From NCBI RefSeq assembly GCF_000519325.1, contig NZ_KI912613.1, positions 3,925,859-3,989,858 on the forward strand: DNA of 64,000 nucleotides. Reading direction: 5' to 3'. The position numbers and the translations under genes are program-made. Under the pieces are notes generated by a model that worked only from the letters and a program-made list of their open reading frames with translations, made no database searches and was not told where the DNA came from. Below are positions 19,396 to 28,828 of this stretch, piece after piece; position 1 is the first letter of the stretch, and every line of letters begins with the position of its first letter. This stretch comes from Patulibacter minatonensis DSM 18081. Its GTDB lineage: Bacteria > Actinomycetota > Thermoleophilia > Solirubrobacterales > Solirubrobacteraceae.

Positions 19396-19456
19396 GGTGT
19401 CCCCGGACACCGCTCCGCAGCAACCTTTGGAAGTGGGCCCGGAGCCCGCTTTTTTT
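19396..19456 (+). promoter_or_regulatory. rimP leader with terminator-like hairpin (candidate attenuator)
   Basis: The first hairpin, GGTGTC/GACACC (19396-19411), has a CCCG loop. The second stem pairs 19432-19438 (AGTGGGC) with 19444-19450 (GCCCGCT) around CCGGA and runs straight into seven T residues (19450-19456), followed at once by the ATG of rimP. That is the form of an intrinsic terminator. Placed ahead of the rimP-nusA-infB operon, it suggests attenuation, perhaps by NusA itself. The leader is also an open frame joined to rimP from GTG 19394. Confidence 0.6.
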
Positions 19457-19909
19457 ATGGCCGAACACTCCATGACCTCCTCCATCCAGGACACCGTCGA
19501 AACCCGCGTCGCGGCCGCAGAGCCCGACGTGGAGGTGCTGCTGGCCGAGGTCGTGGGCGGGGGGACGCTGCGCGTCCTGATCGACCATCCGGACGGCGTG
19601 AGCCTGGACCTCTGCGTCCGCGTCACGCACCTGATGGACGACCTGCGCGAGCAGTACGCGGTCGAGGTCTCCTCACCCGGGACCGACCGCCCGCTCGTCA
19701 AGCCCGAGCACTACCGGCGGTTCACCGGTCGCAAGGTCCGCGTGCGGACCACGCAGGCGATCACCGGCGGCGACTCGGGCGAGCCGCGGAAGTCCTTCAC
19801 CGGGGAGCTCGTCGGGTCCGACGAGCAGGCAGTCACCCTGGCGGCCGACGGGGGCGTCGTGACGATCCCCTACGCCGAGATCCGTCGCAGCAACCTCGTC
19901 GAGGAGTAG
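19457..19909 (+). CDS. rimP: ribosome maturation factor RimP
   Basis: 150 residues from the ATG that follows the T-run. It helps assemble the 30S subunit. The family signature is present: LRVLIDHPDGVSLDLCVRVT, YAVEVSSPGTDRPLVKPEHYRRFTGRKVRV, and a C-terminal SH3-like domain ending VTIPYAEIRRSNLV. The start is ambiguous: ATG 19472 lies five codons in, and GTG 19394 would add 21 residues through the leader. It is the first gene of the rimP-nusA-ylxR-infB cluster, seven bases before nusA. Confidence 0.92.
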   Translation: MAEHSMTSSIQDTVETRVAAAEPDVEVLLAEVVGGGTLRVLIDHPDGVSLDLCVRVTHLMDDLREQYAVEVSSPGTDRPLVKPEHYRRFTGRKVRVRTTQAITGGDSGEPRKSFTGELVGSDEQAVTLAADGGVVTIPYAEIRRSNLVEE

Positions 19910-19916
19910 GAGCGAG

Positions 19917-21521
19917 ATGTCCCGCGAGATCGTAGACGCGATGCGTGCCCTGGCGCGCGAGAAGAACATCCCCGAGGAGCGGCTCATCGCCGCGCTCGAG
20001 GATGCGCTGCTCTCCGCGTACAAGAAGCAGCCCGGCGCGGCCAAGTACGCCCGGGTCGAGCTCGACTCCGAGAACGGCGAGTACCGCGTCATCGAGCTGC
20101 TCGTCCCCGAGATGCTCGAGGCCGGCCTGATCGTCGAGACCATCGACGAGCAGTCCTACGAGGACCCCGAGACCGGCGAGTGGATCGAGCCCACCGAGAT
20201 CGAGATCCCGGGGGAGAAGCTCGCCGAGCACCGGGACGAGATCCCCGAGCAGGACGTCACGCCCGACGACTTCGGTCGCATCGCCGCGCAGACCGCCAAG
20301 CAGGTCATCCTGCAGCGGATCCGCGAGGCCGAGCGCGACATGATGTACGACGAGTTCGCGGACCGCGTCGGCGAGATGGTCACCGGCATCGTCCAGCAGT
20401 CGGACAACCGCTACACGCTCCTGCAGCTGCGGGACCGCGTCGAGGCCCTCCTTCCGCGCTCCGAGCAGGTCTTCGGCGAGCGCTACGACCACAACCAGCG
20501 CCTGAAGGCGGTGATCAAGGAGGTCTCGCAGTCCGCGAAGGGCCCGTCGATCATCGTCTCCCGCCGCGACCCCGAGGTCATCCGCGCGCTCTTCGAGCTC
20601 GAGGTCCCCGAGATCGCCGACGGCCTGGTCGAGATCACGGGCGTGGCCCGCGAGCCCGGCTACCGCTCGAAGATCGCGGTCGTCTCCCACGCCTCCGGCG
20701 TCGACCCCGTCGGCGCGTGCGTCGGCCCGCGCGGCTCCCGCGTGCGCATGGTCGTCTCGGAGCTCAAGGGCGAGAAGATCGACATCATCCCCTTCAACGA
20801 CGAGCCCGGGCGCTTCATCGCCAAGGCCCTGTCGCCCGCGCAGGTGCGCGAGGTCTTCATCGACGACGAGCTCCGTCAGGCGACGGTGGTCGTGCCCGAC
20901 GAGGACCTGACGAAGGCGATCGGCCGCGAGGGCCAGAACGTGCGGCTCGCCGCGCGCCTGACCGGGTGGCGGATCGACATCAAGAAGGCGAGCGACGCCC
21001 TGGCCCAGGCCGCGGCGCCGACCGGCGAGGTCGAGGAGGGCGAGGAGGAGATCATCGGCGATGGCCGCTGCTCCGCCGTGCTCACCAGCGGCCGCCGGTG
21101 CCCGAACGCCTCGCTGCCGGGCTCCACCTTCTGCGGTCTCCCGATGCACCAGGCGCTGGTGCGCTTCGGTGCCGTCGAGGTCGCCCTGCTGGAGGACCTG
21201 CCGGAGGACGAGCTCGACGCGCTCTCCGACCCGGACAAGTCCCAGGAGGACGTCCAGGACATCGTCACGCGGGCCGAGGAGGCGTACGCCGAGCGCGTCG
21301 CCGCCGAGGGTCCCGTGGAGCAGGTCGACGATGCCGGCGAGCCGCTGGAGCTCGAGGAGCAGATCGTCGGCGAGGCCGAGGGCGACTTCGCGGCCGAGGA
21401 GGGCACCGACGTCGAGGACGTCGACGGTGCCGGGACCGAGCTCGACGCCGTGGACGGCGCCGAGACGGAGGACGGTGCCGTGACCGGCGCCGAAGACGCG
21501 GAGGACGTCCCGTCGACGTAG
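19917..21521 (+). CDS. nusA: transcription factor NusA with extra C-terminal Cys/His motif and acidic tail
   Basis: 534 residues. The N-terminal RNAP-binding domain (1-125), S1 domain (about 130-200) and two KH domains (about 220-350: VGPRGSRVRMVVSELKGEKID and AIGREGQNVRLAARLTGW) are standard for pausing, termination and antitermination. After the KH region there is a spaced motif C385-x9-C395-x10-C406-x4-H411 in a short Gly/Arg segment, which looks like a small zinc knuckle. The last roughly 80 residues are highly acidic. Actinobacterial NusA usually ends after KH2, so this extension is unusual. An AGGAGCGAG site precedes the ATG. Confidence 0.95.
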   Translation: MSREIVDAMRALAREKNIPEERLIAALEDALLSAYKKQPGAAKYARVELDSENGEYRVIELLVPEMLEAGLIVETIDEQSYEDPETGEWIEPTEIEIPGEKLAEHRDEIPEQDVTPDDFGRIAAQTAKQVILQRIREAERDMMYDEFADRVGEMVTGIVQQSDNRYTLLQLRDRVEALLPRSEQVFGERYDHNQRLKAVIKEVSQSAKGPSIIVSRRDPEVIRALFELEVPEIADGLVEITGVAREPGYRSKIAVVSHASGVDPVGACVGPRGSRVRMVVSELKGEKIDIIPFNDEPGRFIAKALSPAQVREVFIDDELRQATVVVPDEDLTKAIGREGQNVRLAARLTGWRIDIKKASDALAQAAAPTGEVEEGEEEIIGDGRCSAVLTSGRRCPNASLPGSTFCGLPMHQALVRFGAVEVALLEDLPEDELDALSDPDKSQEDVQDIVTRAEEAYAERVAAEGPVEQVDDAGEPLELEEQIVGEAEGDFAAEEGTDVEDVDGAGTELDAVDGAETEDGAVTGAEDAEDVPST

Positions 21522-21763
21522 ACGGGCGACAGCCGGAGCGGCGCTGTGTCGGTTGCGACCGACGCAGGCCCCAGGCGGAGCTCCTCCGCCTCGCCGCCGT
21601 CGAGGACCACGTGGTCCGCGACGACGAGCGCCGGCTCCCAGGACGAGGGGCGTACGTGTGCGATCGCACGTGCGCCGAGGAGGCCGTGAGGCGACGCGCG
21701 TTCAACCGCGCGTTCCGACGGCCCATCAGCAACGACCCGGACTTTCTACACTCTTTCATTTGA
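21512..21763 (+). CDS. ylxR: YlxR-family RNA/DNA-binding protein, start codon not identifiable
   Basis: The frame encodes a clear YlxR (DUF448) protein: RRCVGCDRRRPQAELLRL, then GRGAYVC and CAEEAVRRRAFNRAFRR. In this cluster YlxR binds nucleic acid and regulates transcription. Between the upstream coding region of nusA and the conserved RCVGC there is no ATG, GTG, TTG, CTG or ATH codon in frame. The only candidates where the family usually begins are GTC 21512 or GTA 21518, the latter overlapping the nusA TAG. The listed start is a placeholder. The stop overlaps the infB ATG by one base. Confidence 0.75.
   Translation, partial: VDVDGRQPERRCVGCDRRRPQAELLRLAAVEDHVVRDDERRLPGRGAYVCDRTCAEEAVRRRAFNRAFRRPISNDPDFLHSFI
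21747..21752 (+). promoter_or_regulatory. possible internal -10 for infB
   Basis: TACACT ten bases before the infB ATG, inside the end of ylxR. It matches the window's -10 pattern and could give extra infB transcripts. The codons here (Leu-His-Ser) also explain the bases, so this is weak. Confidence 0.3.
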
Positions 21764-24700
21764 TGGCGAAGAAGCGCGTTCACGAGATCGCCAAGGCCCA
21801 TGGCCTCCCGAGCAAGACGGTGCTCGATGCCCTCCAGAAGGACGGGCACGACATCGCAACGGCGTCGTCCTCGGTCGACGAGGGCGTCGCGAACCGTCTG
21901 ATCCAGGCCCATGGCTCCGAGCTGAAGAGCTCGAAGACGGCGGACGAGGCTCCCGGAACCCCGGCGAAGCCCGAGAAGCAGGCGGCTCCGGCCGCCCCGA
22001 CGACCGGTGCCGCGGGCGGAGGTGCACCCGCGCGGCCGCAGGCGGCCCGCCCGGTGCGGCCCCCCGCACCCGGGGAGGCACGACCCGTGAAGCCCCAGGC
22101 CCCGGGCGGTCAGCGCCCGGTGCGCCCCGCCGCGCCCGGCGCAGCGGGCCAGCGGCCCGTGCGCCCGGCCCAGCCCGGGCAGCGCCCGGTGCGCCCCGCC
22201 GCGCCGGGCCAGCGTCCCGCCGCGGCCGCGCCCCAGCGCCCGGCGGCGGGCGGCCAGCCCGCCCCGCAGCGTCCGGCGGCCGGCACGCCGCAGCGCCCGG
22301 CGGCCCGTCCGGCGGCCGGTGGCCCCGTGGCCCCGCAGCGCCCGGCCGGCGGCCAGGCGCCGCAGCGTCCCGGTGCCCCGGCCCGCCCGGTCCGCCCGGG
22401 CGAGGGCGGACGGCCCCAGCGCCCGGCACCCGCCGGTGGCGCGCCCCAGCGCCCCGTGCGCCCGGGTGAGCCCCAGCGCCCGGCGCGTCCCGCGCCGCGG
22501 CAGGAGCCGCCGCGTCGTGCCCCGGGCGGTCTGACCCCCGGTGCCGGCCCGCGCGTGATCGCGACGGCCGCCCCGGCCGCCCCGAAGCCGAAGCCCCAGG
22601 CGCCGGCCCAGCCGCAGCGCCAGAACCCCGTCGGCCAGCGCCCCGCGCCGGCCCGGTGGTGGTGCCGGTCCCCGCACGCCGCAGCGTCCCGCAGCAGGGC
22701 CAGGGCCAGCGCCCGGGCGGTCCGCAGGCGTCCCGGCGGCCAGGGTGGTCGTCCGCAGCAGGGCGGGCGTCCCGGTGGTCCCGGTGGCCAGCGCCCCGGT
22801 GGTCCGCAGCGTCCCGGTCAGGGTGGTGGCGGCCAGCGGCCGCAGCGTCCCCAGCCGCAGGGCGAGCGTGCCGCTCCCCAGCCCATCGCGCGTCCGTCGG
22901 CGCGGCTCCCCGAGCCCGCCAGCGGCCCCGGCTCCGGTCGCGGCACCCCGCCGCCCGGTCTCGTCCGTCGCCTGCCCAAGCGGGCGCCGAAGGAGACCAC
23001 GCCGGCTCCCGAGCTGAAGGACCTCCGCGCCAAGAAGCCCGCGCTGCCCAAGGGTCCCCCGACCCTGGGCGAGAAGCCCGCGGCCGGTGCCGGCCCGAAG
23101 ATCATCGCGCTGCCCGATCCGGCGTCGACGCGTCCGAAGGCCCCCGGCGCCGCCGGCGGTCCCGGCAAGCGCCGCGTCGTCATCGACCAGCCCGGCGGCC
23201 CGCGTCGTCCGGGCGTCGGTGGTGGACCCCCGAACCGCCGCCCGCGTCGTCGCCGTCGCCGTCAGTCGATCGAGGAGGCCCTGGCCCCGCTGAACCGCGG
23301 CGAGCAGGGCCGCACGGTCGACGTCCCCCGGATCAACTCCGGGTCGACCGTCAAGGACGTCGCCGAGTACCTCGGCGTGCCCGTGCCGGAGATGATCAAG
23401 AAGCTCATGCTCATGGGCGAGATGGCCACGCTCACGCAGACGCTGGCCGACGAGACCATCGAGCTGCTCGCCGCCGAGTTCGAGCGCGAGATCGTGATCG
23501 TCAAGGCCAGCGACGAGGAGGACGAGGCCCCGGTCTTCGACGACTCGGACGCCGAGCTGGTCCAGCGGCCCCCGGTCGTCACGATCATGGGTCACGTCGA
23601 CCACGGCAAGACGTCGCTGCTCGACAAGCTCCGCGAGGCCGAGGTGGCCTCCGGCGAGGCCGGTGGCATCACGCAGCACATCGGCGCCTACCAGGTGCAC
23701 CACGGCGAGGACACGATCACGTTCCTCGACACCCCGGGCCACGCGGCGTTCACCGCCATGCGTGCCCGCGGTGCCCGTCTCACCGACATCGCGGTCATCG
23801 TGGTGGCGGCGGACGACGGCGTGAAGCCGCAGACGCAGGAGGCCATCGACCACGCGAAGGCGGCCGACGTGCCGATCATCGTGGCGGTCAACAAGATCGA
23901 CAAGCCCGGCGCCGACCCGGTGCGCGTGCGCACCGAGATGGCGACGATCGGCCTGAACCCGGCCGAGTGGGGCGGCGACACCGAGTTCGTCGACGTCTCC
24001 GCGAAGACCGGCGACGGCCTCGAGGACCTGCTCGACACGATCAACGTCGTGGCCGAGATCCAGGAGCTGACGGCGAACCCCGACACCGAGGCCTCCGGCG
24101 TCGTCGTCGAGGCCAAGCTCGACGTCGGCCGCGGCCCCGTGGCGACCGTGCTGATTCAGCGCGGCACGCTCGAGGTCGGCGACCCGATCGTCTCCGGCGC
24201 CCAGTGGGGCAAGGTCCGCGCGCTCATCGACTACACCGGTGAGCGGATCGAGGTCGCCGGCGTCGGCGATCCGGTCCTCGTCCTGGGGTTCAACGGCGTG
24301 CCGAACGCCGGTGACCTGGCCATGGTCGTCGACTCCGAGAAGACGGCGCGCGTCCGGGCCGAGGAGCGCGAGACGCGCCTCAAGGCCGAGGCGATCGCCC
24401 GTCGGTCGGGCCGCAAGTTCTCGCTCGAGGACGTCTTCAAGCGCTCCGTCGCGTCCGAGGACCAGAAGGGCCTGCAGCTCGTGCTCAAGGCCGACGTCGC
24501 GGGTTCGCTCGAGGCGTTCGAGGACGAGATCTCGAAGCTCCCGCAGAGCGAGGTCTTCGTCGACATCGTGCTGTCGGGCGTCGGTGGCATCACCGAGTCC
24601 GACGTGATGCTCGCGTCCGCGTCGCAGGCGGTGATCATCGGCTTCAACACCGACACCGTCGGCAACGCCCAGCGCGTCGCCGATCACGAGGGCGTCGAGA

Positions 24701-25077
24701 TCCGCACCTACGACATCATCTACCGGGCCCTCGACGACCTCCGGGACGTCATGGAGGGGATGCTCGACAAGGACGAGATCGAGGAGACCGTCGGCACCGC
24801 CGAGGTCCGCGCGATCTTCCGGGCGTCGAAGGTCGGCACCATCGCCGGCTCGTACGTCACGGACGGCCGCATGAAGCGCAACGGCCTGGCGCGCGTGCTG
24901 CGCGACGGGGACGTCGTGGCGACCACGAAGATCGAGAGCCTGAAGCGCTTCTCGGAGGACGCCCGCGAGGTCGCGACCGGCTACGAGTGCGGCATCGTCC
25001 TGCGCGACTTCGAGCCGCGGGAGGGCGACGTCATCGAGACCTACGAGAAGCGCCGCGTCGCCCGCGAGCTGAAGTAG
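21763..25077 (+). CDS. infB: translation initiation factor IF-2
   Basis: 1104 residues. The N-terminal IF2N domain ([20 protein letters not shown]) is followed by a roughly 420-residue Gly/Pro/Gln/Arg-rich linker, a second IF2N (about 525-575), the GTPase with GHVDHGKT and DTPGHAAF plus NKID, and the beta-barrel and C-terminal fMet-tRNA-binding domains. It is a GTPase that places initiator tRNA on the 30S subunit. Residues about 298-322 of the linker break its composition (two Trp, one Cys, Ser/Ala/Arg-rich) and read normally if three single bases are removed, so this short stretch appears frameshifted and restored. The ATG overlaps the ylxR stop. Confidence 0.96.
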   Translation: MAKKRVHEIAKAHGLPSKTVLDALQKDGHDIATASSSVDEGVANRLIQAHGSELKSSKTADEAPGTPAKPEKQAAPAAPTTGAAGGGAPARPQAARPVRPPAPGEARPVKPQAPGGQRPVRPAAPGAAGQRPVRPAQPGQRPVRPAAPGQRPAAAAPQRPAAGGQPAPQRPAAGTPQRPAARPAAGGPVAPQRPAGGQAPQRPGAPARPVRPGEGGRPQRPAPAGGAPQRPVRPGEPQRPARPAPRQEPPRRAPGGLTPGAGPRVIATAAPAAPKPKPQAPAQPQRQNPVGQRPAPARWWCRSPHAAASRSRARASARAVRRRPGGQGGRPQQGGRPGGPGGQRPGGPQRPGQGGGGQRPQRPQPQGERAAPQPIARPSARLPEPASGPGSGRGTPPPGLVRRLPKRAPKETTPAPELKDLRAKKPALPKGPPTLGEKPAAGAGPKIIALPDPASTRPKAPGAAGGPGKRRVVIDQPGGPRRPGVGGGPPNRRPRRRRRRQSIEEALAPLNRGEQGRTVDVPRINSGSTVKDVAEYLGVPVPEMIKKLMLMGEMATLTQTLADETIELLAAEFEREIVIVKASDEEDEAPVFDDSDAELVQRPPVVTIMGHVDHGKTSLLDKLREAEVASGEAGGITQHIGAYQVHHGEDTITFLDTPGHAAFTAMRARGARLTDIAVIVVAADDGVKPQTQEAIDHAKAADVPIIVAVNKIDKPGADPVRVRTEMATIGLNPAEWGGDTEFVDVSAKTGDGLEDLLDTINVVAEIQELTANPDTEASGVVVEAKLDVGRGPVATVLIQRGTLEVGDPIVSGAQWGKVRALIDYTGERIEVAGVGDPVLVLGFNGVPNAGDLAMVVDSEKTARVRAEERETRLKAEAIARRSGRKFSLEDVFKRSVASEDQKGLQLVLKADVAGSLEAFEDEISKLPQSEVFVDIVLSGVGGITESDVMLASASQAVIIGFNTDTVGNAQRVADHEGVEIRTYDIIYRALDDLRDVMEGMLDKDEIEETVGTAEVRAIFRASKVGTIAGSYVTDGRMKRNGLARVLRDGDVVATTKIESLKRFSEDAREVATGYECGIVLRDFEPREGDVIETYEKRRVARELK

Positions 25078-25485
25078 ATGAAGCCCGATCGCATGCGGCG
25101 CGTCGACGAGGCGGTCCGCGAGGTCCTCGGCGACGTGCTGCAGCGCGGCGAGCTGAAGGACCCGCGGATCGGCTTCGCGACGATCACCGGCGTCCGCACG
25201 AGCAGCGACCTCAGCCACGCGACCGTCCTCGTCTCGGTGCTCAGCATCGGTGACGAGGCGGCCGCGCCGGAGGAGACGATCGAGGGCCTCCGGTCCGCGG
25301 TCGGCTTCCTCCAGCGCAGGGTCGGACAGGAGCTCGGGCTGAAGTCGACGCCCGTGCTGAAGTTCGAGCTCGACGAGACGATCGACCGCGCCATGCGGAT
25401 CCAGGAGATCCTCGACGACCCGCCGCCGCCCGCGGTGGAGACCGAGGACGAGCACACCGCGATCCCGGACGACGCACAGCGGTGA
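25078..25485 (+). CDS. rbfA: ribosome-binding factor A
   Basis: 135 residues; the ATG directly follows the infB stop. A KH-fold 30S maturation factor binding near the 5' end of 16S rRNA. Family features: RVDEAVREVLGDVLQRGELKDPRIGFATITGV, seen over residues 7-38, then SHATVLVSVL and the late LKSTPVLKFELDETIDRAMRI. The last 25 residues are acidic and Pro-rich. The stop overlaps the GTG of the next gene. Confidence 0.94.
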   Translation: MKPDRMRRVDEAVREVLGDVLQRGELKDPRIGFATITGVRTSSDLSHATVLVSVLSIGDEAAAPEETIEGLRSAVGFLQRRVGQELGLKSTPVLKFELDETIDRAMRIQEILDDPPPPAVETEDEHTAIPDDAQR

Positions 25486-26492
25486 GCACGGCCGACGTCG
25501 CCAGGGACGCGCGTCTGGCCGTCCTGCAGCACCTGCGCTCCGAGGAGCGCTTCGTGACGGTGACGCACGAGCACCCCGACGGCGACGCCATCGGGTCGCT
25601 CGTGGCGGCCACGCGCATGCTGCAGGCGATGGGCAAGGACGTGGTGGCCGTCGTCGCGCCCGGCGACCTGCCGCTGTCGCGCGAGTACGCGGCCCTGGCG
25701 ACCGTCGACCTGGTCACCGCCGTCCCCGACGACCTCGGCGAGCGCACCGCGCTGTTCCTCGACTGCGGCACGCTGGACCGCATGCCGGTCGGACCGATCC
25801 GCACCGACTCCCGGCAGATCCTGAACGTCGACCACCACCACGACAACACGCGCTTCGGCGACGTCGACCTCGTCGACGACGACGCGTCGTCGACCGTCGA
25901 GATCCTCTGGGAGCTCATGCGCGAGCTCGAGGTCCCGATCGACCTCGACACCGCCAAGGCGCTGTACGTCGGCCTCGTCACGGACACCGGCCAGTTCATG
26001 TGGGAGAACACCGGCGAGCGCGCCCACAGCATGGCTGCGGACCTCATCCGGCACGGCGTCGACCCGTTCGCGATCTACCGGACGCTGTACGAGGGCGCCC
26101 CGTGGGCGAAGCTCGCGCTGCTCGGACGGGCGCTGGAGCGCACCCGCCGGGAGGAGCACGGCCAGCTCACGTTCTCGCTGCTGCGTCGCGAGGACTACGT
26201 CTCCACGGGCGCCGAGGACACCGACTCCGAAGGCATCATCGACCACCTGCGCACCGTCGCCGGCACGCGGCTCGCCGCGGTCGGCCGTCAGGTGGTCTTC
26301 GACGACGCCGCCGCGGACGGGGTGGTGCGGACGAAGGTGTCGCTGCGGTCCTCGGGTCCCGGGATCGACGTCTCCGTGATCGCCCGCGCCGGCGGTGGCG
26401 GCGGGCATCCGCAGGCCGCCGGGTTCACGACGGACCTGGGGGAGGAGGAGCTCGTGCGCTTCCTCTGCACCCAGCTCCGCGAGCTGCAGTGA
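25482..26492 (+). CDS. nrnA: DHH/DHHA1 nanoRNase / pAp phosphatase
   Basis: 336 residues from GTG overlapping rbfA. The DHH phosphoesterase motifs are present: THEHPDGDAIGS (metal His/Asp), FLDCGTLDR, NVDHHHDNTRFG and a later DTGQFMW. The DHHA1 end has GGGGGHPQAAGF. NrnA-type enzymes degrade 2-5 nt RNAs and dephosphorylate pAp; position between rbfA and truB is the classic place. An Orn-type alternative is excluded by fold. Confidence 0.92.
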   Translation: MSTADVARDARLAVLQHLRSEERFVTVTHEHPDGDAIGSLVAATRMLQAMGKDVVAVVAPGDLPLSREYAALATVDLVTAVPDDLGERTALFLDCGTLDRMPVGPIRTDSRQILNVDHHHDNTRFGDVDLVDDDASSTVEILWELMRELEVPIDLDTAKALYVGLVTDTGQFMWENTGERAHSMAADLIRHGVDPFAIYRTLYEGAPWAKLALLGRALERTRREEHGQLTFSLLRREDYVSTGAEDTDSEGIIDHLRTVAGTRLAAVGRQVVFDDAAADGVVRTKVSLRSSGPGIDVSVIARAGGGGGHPQAAGFTTDLGEEELVRFLCTQLRELQ

Positions 26493-27385
26493 CCGTCCCG
26501 GACGGGCCGGGGGCGCCGCCCGAGGACCCGCAGCCCACGGAGGCCGCGCCGTTCCCCGACGGCGCCCTCCTGATCGACAAGCCTGCGGGCCTCACGAGCC
26601 ACGACGTCGTCGCCCGCGTCCGTCGCCGGGTGGGGGGTCGCAAGGCCGGGCGCGTCGGGCACACGGGGACGCTCGACCCGTTCGCGACGGGGCTCCTGAT
26701 CGTCCTGCTGGGTCGTGCCACGCGCCTGCAGGACCGCCTGATGGGGCAGGACAAGACGTACGAGACCGTGGCCCGCCTCGGAGCCACGTCGACCACCGGC
26801 GACCCGGAGGGCGAGATCGCGGTCACGGGACGCGTGCCCACGGACCCACCGGAGCTCCCGACCGGCCTGGTGCGGCAGCGCCCGCCCGCCTACTCCGCGA
26901 TCCGCGTCGACGGGGAACGAGCCTACAAGCGCGCCCGCCGCGGCGAGGACGTCGTCGTCCCCGAGCGCGAGGTGACGGTCCACGCGTTCGAGCAGCTCGC
27001 CCGCGACGGCGACCGCGCGTCCTTCCGGATCCGCTGCTCGTCCGGGACGTACGTCCGGACCCTGGTGGCCGACCTCGGCGACGCCTACTGCCTCGAGCTC
27101 CGTCGCACGGCGATCGGCGACCTGTCGGTGGACGACGCGCAGTCGCCCGACACCGAGCGCGAGGACTGGCGGCTGATCCCGCTCCACACCCTCCTCCAGA
27201 CGGTGATCCCGACCGTCGAGCTCGACGCCGAGGACGCCCGCCGAGCGGGCTTCGGGCAGCGGATCGCGGTGCCGGAGCGCCCCGACCTGCAGGAGGTCGG
27301 GCTGTGCCATCGCGGCGAGGCGATCGCCATCGGCCGGCGGGAGCCGGACGGCCGGGTCCATCCCGTCGTAGGCTTCCGGGCGTGA
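26489..27385 (+). CDS. truB: tRNA pseudouridine-55 synthase
   Basis: 298 residues from GTG overlapping nrnA. Converts U55 in the tRNA T-loop. The catalytic Asp is in GHTGTLDPFATG; LLIDKPAGLTSHDVV opens the fold, KTYETVARLGATSTTGD and RQRPPAYSAIRVDGERAYKRAR contact tRNA, and CSSGTYVRTLVADLG closes the catalytic part. A short PUA-like end follows. The first 22 residues are a Pro-rich extension. Confidence 0.95.
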   Translation: MTVPDGPGAPPEDPQPTEAAPFPDGALLIDKPAGLTSHDVVARVRRRVGGRKAGRVGHTGTLDPFATGLLIVLLGRATRLQDRLMGQDKTYETVARLGATSTTGDPEGEIAVTGRVPTDPPELPTGLVRQRPPAYSAIRVDGERAYKRARRGEDVVVPEREVTVHAFEQLARDGDRASFRIRCSSGTYVRTLVADLGDAYCLELRRTAIGDLSVDDAQSPDTEREDWRLIPLHTLLQTVIPTVELDAEDARRAGFGQRIAVPERPDLQEVGLCHRGEAIAIGRREPDGRVHPVVGFRA

Positions 27386-28272
27386 CCGCGCGCATCACGA
27401 CCCTGGAGGACGCCCCTCGCCGTCCCCGGACGATCGCCCTCGGGACGTTCGACGGCGTGCACCTCGGGCACCGCGAGGTGATCGCGGGCGCCGACGCCGT
27501 CGTCACCTTCCACCCGCACCCGATGGCGGTCCTCGCGCCCGGGCGGGTCCCGCCGCAGCTGACCACCGTGGAGCGCCGCGCGGAGCTCGTGGGGCGTCTC
27601 GGCGTCGACGAGCTGATCCTCGTGCCGTTCGACGCGCACACCGCCACGCAGGACGCCCGGGCGTTCGTCGACGAGGTGCTCGTCGACCGCCTGCAGGTCG
27701 ACGGGGTGCGGGTCGGGGAGAACTTCCGGTTCGGCCGGGACGCCGGGGGGACGCCGGCGCTGCTGGCGGACGACCCGCGGTTCTCCACCGTGGTCGTGCC
27801 GGTCCTGCGACGCGACGGCGAATCGGTCAGCTCCACCCGGATCCGGGAGCTCGTCGCCCGCGGAGCCGTGGCGGACGCCGCCGACCTGCTCGGCTCCCCG
27901 TTCGCGCTCAGCGGCCCGGTCGAGCACGGGGAGAAGCGCGGCCGGGAGCTCGGGTACCCGACGGCCAACCTCGTGCCGCCCGTCGGGCACGCGCTGCCCG
28001 CCCACGGCGTCTACGCGTGCCGCGCGGCGCTGGAGGACGGCAGGGTCCTGCCTGCCGCCGTCTCGATCGGCATCCGACCGCAGTTCGAGACCCAGCTCGG
28101 CGTCCTCGTCGAGGCGTACGTCCTCGACTTCTCCGGCGACCTGTACGGGCAGCGGCTCGAGCTCGAGTTCGTCGCGCGGCTGCGGGGCGAGGAGCGCTTC
28201 GACGGCGTCGACGCGCTGCTGGTCCAGATGGAGCAGGACGTCGTCGACACCCGCCGGCTCACCACCGCGTGA
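27382..28272 (+). CDS. ribF: bifunctional riboflavin kinase / FAD synthetase
   Basis: 296 residues from GTG overlapping truB. The N-terminal nucleotidyltransferase has [14 protein letters not shown] and the late [13 protein letters not shown]; the C-terminal kinase has [16 protein letters not shown] and [10 protein letters not shown], then [22 protein letters not shown]. It turns riboflavin into FMN and FAD. Slightly short in the linker but complete. Placement between truB and rpsO is standard. Confidence 0.95.
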   Translation: MTARITTLEDAPRRPRTIALGTFDGVHLGHREVIAGADAVVTFHPHPMAVLAPGRVPPQLTTVERRAELVGRLGVDELILVPFDAHTATQDARAFVDEVLVDRLQVDGVRVGENFRFGRDAGGTPALLADDPRFSTVVVPVLRRDGESVSSTRIRELVARGAVADAADLLGSPFALSGPVEHGEKRGRELGYPTANLVPPVGHALPAHGVYACRAALEDGRVLPAAVSIGIRPQFETQLGVLVEAYVLDFSGDLYGQRLELEFVARLRGEERFDGVDALLVQMEQDVVDTRRLTTA

Positions 28273-28365
28273 CGCCGGCCGCGGGACCCGTCCCGGGCCG
28301 CTCCGGGCGGGTGGCTCGCTCGCCCGCCACCCGCAGGCGGGACGCGGGTTTGCGGGTGGTCCTGC

Positions 28366-28371
28366 TACCTT
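28366..28371 (+). promoter_or_regulatory. -10 box of rpsO
   Basis: TACCTT, ten bases before the rpsO ATG. It gives a leader of about three bases at most. No Shine-Dalgarno sequence. Confidence 0.45.
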
Positions 28372-28381
28372 CTCCGGTCGA

Positions 28382-28654
28382 ATGACGTCGCTCACGCAGG
28401 AACGCAAGCAGGAGATCGTCGCCCGTTTCGGCGCGTCGGAGTCGGACACGGGTTCGACGAACGTGCAGGTCGCCCTGCTCACCGAGCGGATCAACGACCT
28501 CACGCAGCACCTCCGCGAGCACCAGAAGGACCACCACTCGCGTCGTGGCCTGCTCATGCTCGTCGGCCAGCGCCGTCGCCTGCTCGACTACATGCGTCGC
28601 AACGACCTCGACGGCTACCGCGCGCTGATCAAGGAGCTCGGGCTCCGCAAGTAG
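28382..28654 (+). CDS. rpsO: 30S ribosomal protein S15
   Basis: 90 residues, normal length. Binds the central domain of 16S r[20 protein letters not shown] and [21 protein letters not shown] are the signature regions. In many bacteria S15 represses its own mRNA through the leader; here the predicted leader is almost absent, so that control is unlikely in the known form. A strong hairpin follows 40 bases after the stop. Confidence 0.97.
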   Translation: MTSLTQERKQEIVARFGASESDTGSTNVQVALLTERINDLTQHLREHQKDHHSRRGLLMLVGQRRRLLDYMRRNDLDGYRALIKELGLRK

Positions 28655-28693
28655 CCCGGCCCGCGCTCCGGCGCGGCTCCGCAGGACCCGTTC

Positions 28694-28712
28694 GACCGGC
28701 CACTGGCCGGTC
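28694..28712 (+). terminator. hairpin terminator after rpsO
   Basis: A perfect 8-bp stem GACCGGCC/GGCCGGTC with loop ACT. It is followed by a GTCGTCGTT run rather than pure T. It ends the rimP-rpsO cluster. Confidence 0.65.
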
Positions 28713-28816
28713 GTCGTCGTTCCGGGCCGGCCCGGGCGTCGTCCGCGCGGACCTGCGACCCCCACCCGATCGCGCGGGAGATCGCGACCGTTCCGGGATC
28801 CGGCTCCCGTGGCCCG

Positions 28817-28822
28817 TAGGAT
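28817..28822 (+). promoter_or_regulatory. -10 box of the peroxiredoxin gene, leaderless spacing
   Basis: TAGGAT six bases before the ATG at 28829; the expected transcription start coincides with the start codon. Confidence 0.55.
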
Positions 28823-28828
28823 CGCGCC

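Noticed and set aside
21265-25455. Very long minus-strand open frame (about 1,400 codons) opposite nusA-infB-rbfA
   Set aside because: It is the antisense shadow of GC-rich coding sequence; the product is Arg/Gly/Leu-rich with no domain, while the plus strand encodes clear nusA/infB/rbfA.
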